Below, piece after piece: positions 1-9,021 of a DNA stretch of 64,000 bases. Origin of the DNA: Pontibacter cellulosilyticus (GTDB lineage Bacteria > Bacteroidota > Bacteroidia > Cytophagales > Hymenobacteraceae). Where the stretch lies: contig NZ_JACRVF010000002.1 in NCBI RefSeq assembly GCF_014306105.1, forward strand, positions 580,368-644,367, given 5' to 3'. The notes under the pieces are model-generated. The model saw only the letters and a program-made list of their open reading frames with translations, did not search any database and had not been told where the DNA came from. Each line of letters opens with the position of its first letter. The first letter of the stretch is position 1. The position numbers were made by a program, and so were the translations under genes.

Positions 1-1051
1 GGCCTTAGTTCATGTGGCGCAGCGGGGCAACTTTATACTTGGCGAGGAGGTGGGCAGCTTTGAAAAGGAGTTTGCCAGTTACTTAGCAGAAGGAACAACT
101 GCCATAGGAGTAGGTAATGGCTTTGATGCGTTGGTTATCTCTCTAAAGGCCTTAGGAATAGGAGCGGGTGCAGAAGTGATCGTGCCATCTAACAGCTATA
201 TGGCTACTGTAAATGCTGTGCTGCAGGTGAAGGCAAAGCCCGTGCTGGTAGAGCCGGATAAGTATACTTATAACCTAACGGCAGCAAACGCTGAGAAAGC
301 TATCACACCTAAAACCAAAGCTATACTTCCGGTGCACCTCTACGGCCAGGCCTGCCAGATGGATGAACTGATGCAGCTTGCACATAAGTATAACTTAAGT
401 GTGGTGGAGGACTGTGCCCAGGCACATGGTGCTGCTTTTAAGGATCAGTTAATTGGCACCTTTGGCGATGCCGCTGCTTTTAGTTTTTATCCCACCAAAA
501 ATCTAGGTGCCATGGGCGACGGTGGGGCAATAGTTACCAGTAACGCATTGGTGGCAGATTTTGCGCAGCAGTACCGTAACTATGGTCAAAAGCAAAAGTA
601 CATAGGCGAGCTGGTTGGCGTAAACTCCCGCCTCGATGAACTACAGGCTGCCATACTTCGCATTAAACTTCAGCACCTGCACCAGTACAATGCCGAAAGG
701 CAGCGATTGGCAAACGTATACTTGCAGGAGCTAAATGGAGTAGGAGATCTTTTACTTCCACAAACAGCTGAAAGCTGCAGCCACGTGTACCACATCTTCA
801 ACATCCGGACAAAACAGCGGGATGCACTGCAAAACTATTTGAGAGAACAAGGAATTTGCACAGCTATTCATTACCCGGTGCCGGTGCACCTGCAGCCTGC
901 TTATATTTTTCTGGGTTATGGCGCTGGTGACTTTCCCGTGGCAGAAGAGCTGGCTTTAACAAGTATAAGCTTACCGCTTTTTCCAGGGCTAACAGAGCAG
1001 GAACAGGAGCGAGTAATTAAGGCGGTAAGGGAGTTCTATCAGGACAAGTAA
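1..1051 (+). CDS. DegT/DnrJ/EryC1-family sugar aminotransferase (5' end outside window)
   Basis: PLP-dependent aminotransferase of the DegT/DnrJ/EryC1/StrS family, which aminates nucleotide-activated keto sugars for surface polysaccharide. Counting from the GTG at 14, the PLP-binding lysine is about K162 in FYPTKNLGAMGDGG. An EDCAQAHGA block lies near 132-140 and NSRLDELQAA near 205. The GTG is probably not the real start. The frame stays open to base 2 and the extra residues continue the family's N-terminal segment (ALVHVAQRGNFILGEE), so the gene begins before the window. It is followed by a flippase and a glycosyltransferase, so a role in O-antigen or exopolysaccharide precursor synthesis is inferred. 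It looks most like dTDP-3-keto-6-deoxyhexose aminotransferases (FdtB/QdtB type), but the exact sugar cannot be read from sequence. Confidence 0.9.
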   Translation, partial: ALVHVAQRGNFILGEEVGSFEKEFASYLAEGTTAIGVGNGFDALVISLKALGIGAGAEVIVPSNSYMATVNAVLQVKAKPVLVEPDKYTYNLTAANAEKAITPKTKAILPVHLYGQACQMDELMQLAHKYNLSVVEDCAQAHGAAFKDQLIGTFGDAAAFSFYPTKNLGAMGDGGAIVTSNALVADFAQQYRNYGQKQKYIGELVGVNSRLDELQAAILRIKLQHLHQYNAERQRLANVYLQELNGVGDLLLPQTAESCSHVYHIFNIRTKQRDALQNYLREQGICTAIHYPVPVHLQPAYIFLGYGAGDFPVAEELALTSISLPLFPGLTEQEQERVIKAVREFYQDK

Positions 1052-1112
1052 GTACAACAAGCTTCTTACTCCCACAGAAAAAGCTTATTTTGCGGTAGCT
1101 TTGGCCAACTAA

Positions 1113-2372
1113 ATGCTGCGACTACTTAAATCATCCTTCTGGTCTTTTGTCTCCATCCTAGTACGCGCAGTATCTAATATTGCCATCAATAAACTGTTTG
1201 CCATATTCTACGGGCCAAACGGCATCACACTTTACGCGCACTTCCAGAATCTTTTGTCCATTGTAACCACAGTGCCGGATGGCGGTGTGAATATTGGGTT
1301 GGTTAAGTTTCTGGCAAAAGGGCAGCCTACTTCCGGGGTATACAAACGTTACTTTTGGGCAGGCATGTTGCTTAATTTCTTATGCATACTGGTGGCTCTT
1401 GGTTTGATATTTGGCTTTCCGGGATATTACCTCGAGGCTTTTTTAAGGGAGGTAACCTGGAGTAGTGGCTGGCGATGGGGCCTTTACTTTAGTATAGGCA
1501 GCATGTTGGTCACGCTTAATCTGGGCCTGCAGGCGGTGGTGCTGGCGCGGCAGCAGCTGAAGTGGCATGTGTTCAGTAGTGCAGTAATGAGTATTGGCGG
1601 TGTGCTGGTGGTATACTTTACCCAAGGCGAATTGCCCCTGAACATACTTTTACTGTGGGTGCTGGCGGCGCAGGCAATCTCTTTTTTTCTGATGCTCGGA
1701 GTGTTATACTTCAAGCGTTTGCTGCCATCGCTTAAAAGTATCAGCATACCCAAAAGCGTTTACAGAGATCTCTGGAAGTATATTTTGATGGCTCTTAGTG
1801 CAGTTGTATGCCTTAAGCTCACCAACTTTTATATCCGTGATTTTGTGATAGCGCGTTTTGACTTGTACCAGACGGGGCTCTGGCAGGCAGTGGTAAAAGT
1901 ATCCGAGAATTACAGCACTGTGTATAGTGCCGTAATTTCTATGCTGGTGTATCCGCGCCTGGCTGCCATGGTAAACGAGGAGGATGCGCTGCGTAAGTTT
2001 GTGCGTAACACTTTTTACCTGGTAATGCCGGGCCTGGCTGCTGCGCTTTTGCTGGTTTACCTGTTGCGCGATTGGGTGCTGTTGCTACTGTTTAACGAGG
2101 ATTTCGTAGTGGCCAGCTATCTGTTCGACTACCAGCTGCTGGGCGATTTTTTCAGGATGTGGAGTGTGATATTAACTAATCTGATTGTGGTGCGCGCGCA
2201 TGTAAAACTGTATATTGGATGGCAGTTATCATCAGCTTTGCTATACATTACGCTGGTGAGTGTGCTGGTAAAGCCATTTGGTTTAGAAGGCATCACCATC
2301 GCGCATGCTGTTCGTTATGCCGCCACACTGGCCTTTGCTATGTTGTATTACAATAAATACATCCGCCCATGA
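1113..2372 (+). CDS. O-antigen translocase (Wzx-like flippase)
   Basis: Integral inner-membrane protein of 419 residues, in the MOP/polysaccharide-exporter superfamily. It would flip lipid-linked oligosaccharide units to the periplasmic face. There are about twelve hydrophobic segments along the whole length. The N-terminal segment (NKLFAIFYGPNGITLYAHFQ) is typical of WzxE-like O-antigen translocases, with the GP-G-I motif after the first helix. It lies 61 bp after the aminotransferase and its stop overlaps the next start by 4 bp (ATGA), so the three genes are very likely one transcript. The exact substrate is unknown. Confidence 0.88.
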   Translation: MLRLLKSSFWSFVSILVRAVSNIAINKLFAIFYGPNGITLYAHFQNLLSIVTTVPDGGVNIGLVKFLAKGQPTSGVYKRYFWAGMLLNFLCILVALGLIFGFPGYYLEAFLREVTWSSGWRWGLYFSIGSMLVTLNLGLQAVVLARQQLKWHVFSSAVMSIGGVLVVYFTQGELPLNILLLWVLAAQAISFFLMLGVLYFKRLLPSLKSISIPKSVYRDLWKYILMALSAVVCLKLTNFYIRDFVIARFDLYQTGLWQAVVKVSENYSTVYSAVISMLVYPRLAAMVNEEDALRKFVRNTFYLVMPGLAAALLLVYLLRDWVLLLLFNEDFVVASYLFDYQLLGDFFRMWSVILTNLIVVRAHVKLYIGWQLSSALLYITLVSVLVKPFGLEGITIAHAVRYAATLAFAMLYYNKYIRP

Positions 2373-3307
2373 GTTCGCTGCCACTGGTAACTGTTATTTG
2401 TTTGTGCTACAACCACGAACGTTTTCTGGCAGAGGCCCTGGATTCTGTGCTGGCCCAGACTTACCAGAATGTAGAGGTAATTGTAGTAGATGACAGCAGT
2501 ACCGACGGAAGCGTAAAAATCATTCAGTCATACCTGCAGCAGTACCCGCACATCAGGTTTGTCAGTACCGGGAAAAACGTGGGTAACTGTGCTGCTTTTA
2601 ACATGGGGCTGCAGGCCAGCAAGGGGGAGTTCATCATCGACTTCGCAACAGATGATGTACTGTTGCCCGAACGTATTGCGCAGCAGGTGGAGGCCTTTGG
2701 TAAACTGGATAAAAGCTATGGCGTGGTTTATACCGATGCCGCCTATATCACAGACGCTTCAGAGTTCTTATACCTGCATAGCCAGAAATATGAACCAGCC
2801 CCCGATGGTGACGTGTTTGCGGAGGTTTTGCGCCGCTACTTTATATGTCCTCCAACCATGATGGTGCGCCGCCAGGTGTTCGAAGACTTAGGTGGTTACG
2901 ATGCCACACTGGCTTATGAAGATTTCGATTTCTGGGTAAGATCGTCCAGGAAGTATAAATATTATTACCTTGATAAAGTTACTACTAAACGCAGGGTGCA
3001 CGAGCAGGCATTATCTAGGGGCTTGTACAAACCAGGAAATAAAATGCTGGCGTCTACGGTGGTTGTTTGTCGTAAGGCAGCAGCGCTGGTGCAAAGCGAA
3101 AATGAGCGGCAGGCACTAGCTCAGCGGCTAAAGTATGAGACAAGGCATGCCTTTTTAACATGTAATTTTAAGGAAGCCGGAGAGTTGATAGAACTACTCA
3201 AATCCACTACCGGATTACCTGTTTTGTACAGGTTTATTTCTCTTTTAAATGAGTATAAAATTAACTTGGGTTTCCTTCGTAAACTTTACCATAAGGTTCG
3301 GTACTAA
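2369..3307 (+). CDS. Family 2 glycosyltransferase
   Basis: GT-A fold glycosyltransferase of 312 residues, probably adding a sugar to the polysaccharide made by this cluster. The N-terminus has the GT2 pattern VTVICLCYNHERFLAEALDS followed by VIVVDDSSTDGS. A metal-binding DxD-like stretch (DFATDDVL) is near residue 91, and a YEDFDFWVR acceptor-region motif is near 183. The C-terminal about 80 residues are not recognised. Its start overlaps the flippase stop by 4 bp, implying translational coupling. It is the last gene of the cluster in this window. Confidence 0.88.
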   Translation: MSSLPLVTVICLCYNHERFLAEALDSVLAQTYQNVEVIVVDDSSTDGSVKIIQSYLQQYPHIRFVSTGKNVGNCAAFNMGLQASKGEFIIDFATDDVLLPERIAQQVEAFGKLDKSYGVVYTDAAYITDASEFLYLHSQKYEPAPDGDVFAEVLRRYFICPPTMMVRRQVFEDLGGYDATLAYEDFDFWVRSSRKYKYYYLDKVTTKRRVHEQALSRGLYKPGNKMLASTVVVCRKAAALVQSENERQALAQRLKYETRHAFLTCNFKEAGELIELLKSTTGLPVLYRFISLLNEYKINLGFLRKLYHKVRY

Positions 3308-3474
3308 ATATTTATTGCACTCTTTTACTTGTGTTTACGTTGATAGTGTACCCTCAAAGTATACCTTGATGCTATATTTGCGTAAGTAATATTTTAAGCA
3401 AATTCCATATCGGGTTTCTTGGCATATGTTATCAATTTGTTAACCGATAAGGGTAGTTTATTAGCATTTATAAG

Positions 3475-3482
3475 TATATTTG
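3475..3482 (+). promoter_or_regulatory. Putative -7 box for the desaturase gene
   Basis: TATATTTG fits the Bacteroidota -7 consensus TAnnTTTG and lies 22 bp before the ATG at 3505. No good TTG at the -33 distance is visible. A second TATATTTG at 3373-3380 is an alternative. The 3308-3504 spacer has nothing else I recognise. Confidence 0.35.
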
Positions 3483-3504
3483 GCCTTTCATAAAACAAAA
3501 ACAA

Positions 3505-4485
3505 ATGATTACAGCAGTAACCGCTTCCCGCGCAGAAGTCATCAAGTGGATGGAAGATTTCGTGAATGAGAAAATTTCCGAATTTCTTAAAACTGTAGAA
3601 GACAGCTGGCAACCAGCAGATTTGTTGCCTGATGCTACGCTTGATACTTTTTTTAGCGAAGTAAAGGAACTGCGTGAGCGTGCCCGCGACCTAAGCTACG
3701 ACTTACTGGCTGTTTTAGTAGGAGATACTATTACAGAAGAGGCGCTGCCAACCTACGAAAGTTGGTTAATGACAATCGAAGGTTTGCCAAGTGATCCACA
3801 GGGGCCATGGATGCGCTGGAACCGTGCCTGGACTGCTGAAGAAAACCGTCATGGTGATGTGCTGAATCGTTATCTATACTTGAGCGGCCGCATTAACATG
3901 CGCGAAATGGAGGCCTCTACGCAGTACCTTATTGCTGATGGTTTCGACCTGCAGACAGACAACGATCCTTACCGTTCGTTTGTATATACTTCTTTCCAGG
4001 AAACTGCTACAAACCTTTCGCACCGTCGTGTGGCTCAGATAGCGAAAAGAGAAGGTGATGCAATGCTGGCCAAACTTTGCGGCCACGTAGCTGCCGACGA
4101 AGCAAGACACGCGAAAGCCTATAAATCATTTGTTGGTAAAATTTTCGAAGCTGACCCGAACGAGATGATGCTGGCTTTTGAAGATATGATGCGCAAGAAG
4201 ATCGTTATGCCAGCGCACTACATGCGCGAGCTAGGCGTGGATCTGGGCAAAACCTTCGGGCACTTTACAGATGCTGCTCAGCGTATTGGCGTTTATACTT
4301 CATCAGATTATACTGATATTCTGGATGGCTTGATTAAAGAGTGGAAAATTGATGCGGTTACAGGCCTTAACGAAGCTGGCGAACGTGCACGCGATTACCT
4401 GATGGCTTTGCCTGATCGCCTGAAGCGTGTAGCTGAGCGTATGCGTGTGCCGCAGTTAGAGTATAAATTCCGTTGGATTGACTAG
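3505..4485 (+). CDS. Acyl-[acyl-carrier-protein] desaturase
   Basis: Soluble ferritin-like di-iron enzyme of 326 residues that would introduce a cis double bond into acyl-ACP (stearoyl-ACP 9-desaturase family, FA_desaturase_2). Both iron-binding helices are visible: EENRHGD at about 112-118 and DEARH at 198-202. The length matches the family. It is transcribed alone between a promoter-like box and a perfect 18-bp terminator hairpin. The likely role is control of membrane fluidity. The start ATG follows an A-rich stretch without a Shine-Dalgarno, as is usual in Bacteroidota. Confidence 0.93.
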   Translation: MITAVTASRAEVIKWMEDFVNEKISEFLKTVEDSWQPADLLPDATLDTFFSEVKELRERARDLSYDLLAVLVGDTITEEALPTYESWLMTIEGLPSDPQGPWMRWNRAWTAEENRHGDVLNRYLYLSGRINMREMEASTQYLIADGFDLQTDNDPYRSFVYTSFQETATNLSHRRVAQIAKREGDAMLAKLCGHVAADEARHAKAYKSFVGKIFEADPNEMMLAFEDMMRKKIVMPAHYMRELGVDLGKTFGHFTDAAQRIGVYTSSDYTDILDGLIKEWKIDAVTGLNEAGERARDYLMALPDRLKRVAERMRVPQLEYKFRWID

Positions 4486-4500
4486 TTCAACTAAAGTATA

Positions 4501-4540
4501 AAACAAGAAAGGTGCGCTGCAAAGCGCACCTTTCTTGTTT
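4501..4540. terminator. Bidirectional terminator
   Basis: Perfect 18-bp inverted repeat (arms 4501-4518 and 4523-4540, loop GCAA) ending in A/T-rich tails on both sides. It sits between two convergent genes, the desaturase (+) and the DUF427 gene (-). Confidence 0.9.
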
Positions 4541-4565
4541 TATCTTCTGCCTTCTCGGCAAAATA

Positions 4566-4847
4566 TTATTTCTTTAACTCTATCTCATCAGAGAAGGCAA
4601 TGTAGCCTCTGATGTCTGTTGCATCTTCTTTAGGATCGGGATAATACCACGCGCCATCCTGCTTTACTTTGCCTTTTACCTGCACATGGTAAAAAGAAGC
4701 CTCTCCTTTATCCGGGCTGTCTTTATGCGTGCGACTGTCTTCCAGGTACTTTTTGTCTACAGTATTTGGCGGGAAATAATGTTTGCCGTCTTTCTCTATT
4801 GTACGATCGCTGTCTGCAATCACGATCTCATTCCATATCGCTTTCAT
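4566..4847 (-). CDS. DUF427 family protein
   Basis: Small 93-residue protein matching DUF427: an N-terminal MKAIWNEIVIADSD block, HYFPPNTV near 23-30, an aromatic AWYYP motif near 66-70, and a C-terminal IRGYIAFSD strand. The family is a compact beta-rich fold with no firmly established activity. Many members have a conserved CPWKG segment, but here the equivalent is DSPDKGEAS with the cysteine missing. Standing alone and convergent with the desaturase, it gains no functional hint from context. Confidence 0.8.
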   Translation of the reverse strand: MKAIWNEIVIADSDRTIEKDGKHYFPPNTVDKKYLEDSRTHKDSPDKGEASFYHVQVKGKVKQDGAWYYPDPKEDATDIRGYIAFSDEIELKK

Positions 4848-5001
4848 AGTTTCTTCGTTTTAATTAAAAGTGACTTTCTAAATTTTACTTCAGAAAAGCA
4901 GTTTAAGTTATACTTTGGCTGCGTTTGAAGGGAAGTTAGCAAGACATATAAAGAACAATGTGCTTTGTTGGCTTGTTGTAAAGTATACATTTATTCTAGT
5001 T

Positions 5002-6102
5002 ATGGCTTTAGGATACCGATTTACAGATTACGTACCTCCGCAGGATGATAAACCAGGGTTTGAGTCGCTGCTGAAGATATTTCTCCAACTGGTTACCATC
5101 AGCTCCGGCGATGTGGGGGAGGCGCTTAATTGGCTAAGTTCGCTGGACAAGCAGTACAACTTAACCGGCGACGAGTATGGCATCGGCGACTTTATCGAGG
5201 ATCTGAAGAAAAAAGGGTATCTCGATGAAAAGCCGCAGGAACGCGGAGGATTTCAGTTGACTGCTAAAAGCGAACAGAGTATTCGCAAAAGTGCCCTGGA
5301 GGAGATCTTCGGTAAACTTAAGAAGGGTGGCAAAGGCAGCCACGCCACACCACATACTGGCACCGGTGACGAAGCCAGCACCGACCGCCGTGAGTACCGT
5401 TTCGGCGATGCCCTCGAGCAGATATCTATGACAGACTCTATCCGAAACGCCCAAATAAATCACGGCATTGGTGACTTATGGCTAACCGAGCAGGACCTGG
5501 AGGTAACTGAAACAGAGCATAAAACACAGGCAAGTACGGTGCTGATGATCGATATTTCGCACTCCATGATCCTGTACGGGGAAGACCGCATTACGCCTGC
5601 CAAAAAAGTAGCCATGGCGTTGGCCGAACTTATCAAACAAAAATACCCGAAAGATACGCTCGATATCCTGGTGTTTGGGAACGACGCCTGGCAAATAGAG
5701 GTAAAAGACCTGCCATACCTGGAAGTAGGGCCTTACCATACGAACACCGTGGCAGGTCTCGAATTGGCTATGGACTTACTGCGCAAGCGCAAAACACCAA
5801 ACAAGCAGATCTTCATGATAACTGATGGCAAACCAACGTGCCTGAAAGAAGGGCTGCGCTACTACAAAAACAGCTTTGGCCTGGACAGGAAGGTGGTAAA
5901 CAAAACACTGAACCTCGCTGCCCAATGCCGCCGACTTAAGATCCCGATCACTACATTTATGATCGCATCAGACCCATACCTGCAGCAGTTCGTAGATGAG
6001 TTTACGAAAGTAAATAACGGGCAGGCCTATTACAGCAGCCTGAAAGGTTTGGGGCACCTCGTTTTTAAGGACTACGGCCGCAACCGCAGAAAGAGCTTTT
6101 AA
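5002..6102 (+). CDS. VWA domain protein, partner of the downstream AAA+ ATPase
   Basis: Von Willebrand factor A protein of 366 residues from the ATG at 5002. The frame runs open to a TTG at 4915, but that adds an unconvincing N-terminus. The N-terminal about 130 residues are helical and charged, followed by a low-complexity GGKGSHATPHTGTGDEAS linker. The VWA domain starts near residue 180 with a MIDAS motif D-I-S-H-S at 184-188, and a later TDG-KPT block fits the third MIDAS loop. The next gene is an MoxR/ChlI-type AAA+ ATPase, the usual partner of such VWA proteins. By analogy with CoxD/CoxE, MoxR/VWA and Mg-chelatase I/D, the pair may act as an ATP-driven, metal-dependent remodelling complex. 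The client is unknown. Confidence 0.82.
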   Translation: MALGYRFTDYVPPQDDKPGFESLLKIFLQLVTISSGDVGEALNWLSSLDKQYNLTGDEYGIGDFIEDLKKKGYLDEKPQERGGFQLTAKSEQSIRKSALEEIFGKLKKGGKGSHATPHTGTGDEASTDRREYRFGDALEQISMTDSIRNAQINHGIGDLWLTEQDLEVTETEHKTQASTVLMIDISHSMILYGEDRITPAKKVAMALAELIKQKYPKDTLDILVFGNDAWQIEVKDLPYLEVGPYHTNTVAGLELAMDLLRKRKTPNKQIFMITDGKPTCLKEGLRYYKNSFGLDRKVVNKTLNLAAQCRRLKIPITTFMIASDPYLQQFVDEFTKVNNGQAYYSSLKGLGHLVFKDYGRNRRKSF

Positions 6103-6203
6103 ATATAACTGTACCCTCAAGTGGACAATGTCCTTACTACAACAATTTAACCATACAAGAATCAGAAATGGTTACTTATTAGTGTTAATCCATAATTGTG
6201 CAA

Positions 6204-7721
6204 ATGAACTACAAAGACATACCAGCCGAAAATTTACTTAAGATAAAAACGCTTGGCCAACTGAAAGCAGCTGGCTACGAACCACAGAGTGTAAAGCAGG
6301 AGCTGCGGCACAACCTGATTAAGAAGCTTCAGAACAAAGAAGAAATCTTTCCGGGGATATGGGGCTATGAAGAGACGGTGATTCCGGATATGCAGCGTGC
6401 CATACTTTCGATGCACCACATTAACCTGCTGGGCTTGCGTGGACAGGCCAAGACCCGTATTGCCCGCCAGATGATAGACCTGCTGGACGAGTACATACCT
6501 GTAGTGCAGGGCTCTGAACTGAACGACGATCCGCTGCAGCCGCTGTCGCGCTATGCCCAGGACATGGTGCACGAACACGGCGATGATACACCAATTAGTT
6601 GGATGCACCGCTCAGACCGCTACACGGAGAAATTAGCCACACCCGATGTTTCCGTAGCCGACTTGATTGGCGACGCAGACCCCATAAAAGCCGCTACCAT
6701 GAAGCTGCCCTACTCAGATGAACGCGTGATCCATTTTGGACTGATACCGCGTTCGCACCGTGGCATTTTCGTAATCAATGAGCTGCCGGATTTGCAGGCG
6801 CGCATACAGGTGGCGCTGTTTAATATTCTGCAGGAAGGGGACATACAAATACGGGGTTTTAAAGTGCGCCTGCCTCTGGATATACAGTTTGTATTCACGG
6901 CCAACCCGGAGGATTACACGAATCGTGGATCTATTGTAACACCCCTCAAAGACCGCATCGATTCACAGATCATCACACACTATCCGAAGACCATCGAAAC
7001 CGGTAAAAAAATCACAAGCCAGGAAGCGCGTATAAAAGACGGACAGGGCGACCTGGTGCAAACAAATGACATCATAGGTGACCTGATTGAGCAGGTAGCG
7101 TTTGAGGCGCGTGAGAGTGAGTATGTAGATGCCAAAAGCGGTGTGTCTGCCCGATTGACAATATCTGCATTTGAGAACCTGCTGAGCGCTGCCGAGCGTC
7201 GTGCTCTGCTGAATGGTGAAAGCAAAACATACATTCGTGTATCAGATTTTTTGAACACAATTCCGTCTGTAACTGGTAAGGTGGAGCTGGTGTACGAGGG
7301 GGAGCAGGAGGGAGCAGGACATGTAGCGCAGGTACTGATGGGCAAAGCTATCCGCACACAGTTCCTCAAATACTTCCCTGATCCTGATAAAGCCAAGAAA
7401 GCAAAAAACGGTAACACTTATAAAGCCATCACCGACTGGTTCGGAGACGGAAACACACTTGATATCCTAAACGATGCCTCCTCAGCGGATTACAAGAAAG
7501 CCCTGAATAAAGTGCCGGGTTTGCAGGAACTAGTAGATAAGCATCAGCCTAAGGCGAAGGGGGATGAGAAGCTGTTTTTGATGGAGTTTGCACTGCACGG
7601 TTTAGCAGAGCACAGCCAGCTGAGCAAAAACCGCCTGAGCACCGGCCTTCAGTTTAAAGACCTGCTAAGTGGTATGTTTAGTATGCCTACTTTCGGTGAG
7701 GAAGAGGAGGATGACTATTAA
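6204..7721 (+). CDS. MoxR/magnesium-chelatase-like AAA+ ATPase
   Basis: AAA+ protein of 505 residues. ATG 6204 is preferred over the in-frame GTG two codons earlier. Walker A is the unusual GLRGQAKT (about 77-84), with alanine where the P-loop usually has glycine before lysine. Walker B reads FVINEL (about 189-194), with N-E in place of D-E. Sensor 1 is FTANPEDYTNRG, followed by a P-x-x-DRID stretch typical of Mg-chelatase I. The C-terminal about 200 residues include a helical lid and a segment I do not recognise. It lies 101 bp after the VWA gene and probably forms a complex with it. It is not part of a chlorophyll pathway, because no other such genes are nearby. Confidence 0.82.
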   Translation: MNYKDIPAENLLKIKTLGQLKAAGYEPQSVKQELRHNLIKKLQNKEEIFPGIWGYEETVIPDMQRAILSMHHINLLGLRGQAKTRIARQMIDLLDEYIPVVQGSELNDDPLQPLSRYAQDMVHEHGDDTPISWMHRSDRYTEKLATPDVSVADLIGDADPIKAATMKLPYSDERVIHFGLIPRSHRGIFVINELPDLQARIQVALFNILQEGDIQIRGFKVRLPLDIQFVFTANPEDYTNRGSIVTPLKDRIDSQIITHYPKTIETGKKITSQEARIKDGQGDLVQTNDIIGDLIEQVAFEARESEYVDAKSGVSARLTISAFENLLSAAERRALLNGESKTYIRVSDFLNTIPSVTGKVELVYEGEQEGAGHVAQVLMGKAIRTQFLKYFPDPDKAKKAKNGNTYKAITDWFGDGNTLDILNDASSADYKKALNKVPGLQELVDKHQPKAKGDEKLFLMEFALHGLAEHSQLSKNRLSTGLQFKDLLSGMFSMPTFGEEEEDDY

Positions 7722-7903
7722 GAGTTAGAGAATTAGAGAGTTTAGGAGTTAGAGAGGGAATTGTAGAGACGCAATACTTTGCGTCTTTGAGTGATGATAA
7801 AGACCTCGCAGTGTCCGGAGGTCCTGCGAGTGTCTGGTGACAGAGGCTGTTGCTTCGTAGCAGACCAGACGCTCGCGGGTCATAAAGACACCGCGAGGTC
7901 TTT
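7721..7903. repeat. Intergenic hairpin repeat region
   Basis: The 303-bp gap between the AAA+ gene and panE holds three nested or adjacent repeats. (1) GAGTTAGAGA-like short repeats lie at about 7721-7758. (2) A compact hairpin AGACGCAA-TAC-TTTGCGTCT lies near 7767-7787, a form common among dispersed bacterial repeats. (3) A 17-bp inverted repeat (7799-7815 and 7887-7903, one mismatch, AAAGACCTCGC...) encloses a second imperfect pair (TGCGAGTGTCTGGT and ACCAGACGCTCGCG). There is no coding potential I trust. The remainder to 8024 is featureless. Confidence 0.6.
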
Positions 7904-8024
7904 GTCATTTTATGCTTTTATGAAGACTTTCCTCCGGCACAAGTAACGCTGCGCTTAAGGCTTGCCCCAGTGGTATATATCAAAAGTCGTAAGTCCTTTG
8001 TCTAACGTTCTTTTGTCCTGTTAC

Positions 8025-8951
8025 CTATACTTGCTGCCGCGCTTTTTTCTCCATGGGCAAAATGCAGTGGTAGATAAAGCGGTTCACCGGTACAGGCACG
8101 TTATACTGCTCGGCCAGCTTTACCACGGTGCCGTTCTGGTATTCAATCTCTGATGGCTTGCCTTCCCACACATCCCGGGTAAGAGATGCAGTAGATTCGG
8201 GTGGCAGTGCCTCAAAATTAAGTATGGTGCGGGCTACAAAATCAGTCTCAATGTTAATACCGATGCGCTGTGATAAAGTATAAACTTCAGTTAACAGCTC
8301 AACTAATAGCTGCCTGGTTTGCGGCAAGTCCAGCACCTGCCCATAAGTAGAGCGTGTAATTGCCAGCAATCCGCTTACACAGATGCCAATAAACTTCTTC
8401 CATAGCTCTGCCTGAATGTCGGTGGCTACTTTAGCTTGAATATCTGCCTGCTCAAAAACCTGCTGCAATTGCTGCGTTCGCGCAGACAGTTGGTTATCAA
8501 GCTCACCGAAGATGATGGTAGGCTCCACGCCAAAGTGGTTGATAACACCTGGTGCTTCAATTTTGCTGATGATGCGGCACAAGCCTCCCAGTACATTTCG
8601 AGCAGGCAGATGCTCGCCTAACTCCTGTGCAGCCAGTACACCATTTTGCAGGGGAAGTATGAGCGTGTCGGGAGTTACGATGGTGGCTAGCTCCAGAGCT
8701 GCTTCTTTAACCTGCCATGCCTTTACGCATACCATTACAAGATCTACCGGTCCTATGCTTTTGATGCTGTCAGTGGCAGTTACTTTCTCTATTTTAAAGT
8801 CGTCTTTTATACTTTTTACCGTGAGGCCATCTGTCTGCATTGCCTGCAAGTGTTTGCCTCTTGCCAAAAAAATAACCTCGTGGCCTGCTTTAGCCAGCTT
8901 AGCTCCAAAGTAACCGCCTACTCCGCCTGTGCCTATAATCGCAATCTTCAT
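8025..8951 (-). CDS. panE: 2-dehydropantoate 2-reductase
   Basis: Ketopantoate reductase of 308 residues, reducing 2-dehydropantoate to pantoate with NADPH in pantothenate and CoA synthesis. The N-terminal Rossmann motif GTGGVGGYFG is at about 7-16. The catalytic-lysine region WKKFIGIC is near 190 and the family stretch LPLQNGV is near 100. The C-terminal helical domain has the expected length. It is a single gene. Some homologues act on other 2-ketoacids, so the precise substrate is inferred. Confidence 0.88.
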   Translation of the reverse strand: MKIAIIGTGGVGGYFGAKLAKAGHEVIFLARGKHLQAMQTDGLTVKSIKDDFKIEKVTATDSIKSIGPVDLVMVCVKAWQVKEAALELATIVTPDTLILPLQNGVLAAQELGEHLPARNVLGGLCRIISKIEAPGVINHFGVEPTIIFGELDNQLSARTQQLQQVFEQADIQAKVATDIQAELWKKFIGICVSGLLAITRSTYGQVLDLPQTRQLLVELLTEVYTLSQRIGINIETDFVARTILNFEALPPESTASLTRDVWEGKPSEIEYQNGTVVKLAEQYNVPVPVNRFIYHCILPMEKKARQQV

Positions 8952-9021
8952 GTGTTTTAATACGCCTTTCTTTTTTAAGCTAGTATAACGTGCGGGGTTT
9001 TAAAGGAGATACCAGAAAAGT

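Noticed and set aside
3308..3504. Direct or tandem repeats before the desaturase gene
   Set aside because: Only two similar TATATTTG boxes were found, which are better read as promoter candidates.
4915..5001. Longer N-terminus of the VWA protein from a TTG codon
   Set aside because: The 29 extra residues have no family similarity, and the ATG at 5002 gives a normal start.
6204..7721. Chlorophyll-type magnesium chelatase function
   Set aside because: The annotation 'magnesium chelatase' fits only the fold; no H subunit or other tetrapyrrole genes are present and the Walker motifs deviate.
7687..7908. A 73-codon minus-strand ORF over the hairpin repeats
   Set aside because: It is made almost wholly of the inverted repeat sequences, and no protein features are seen.
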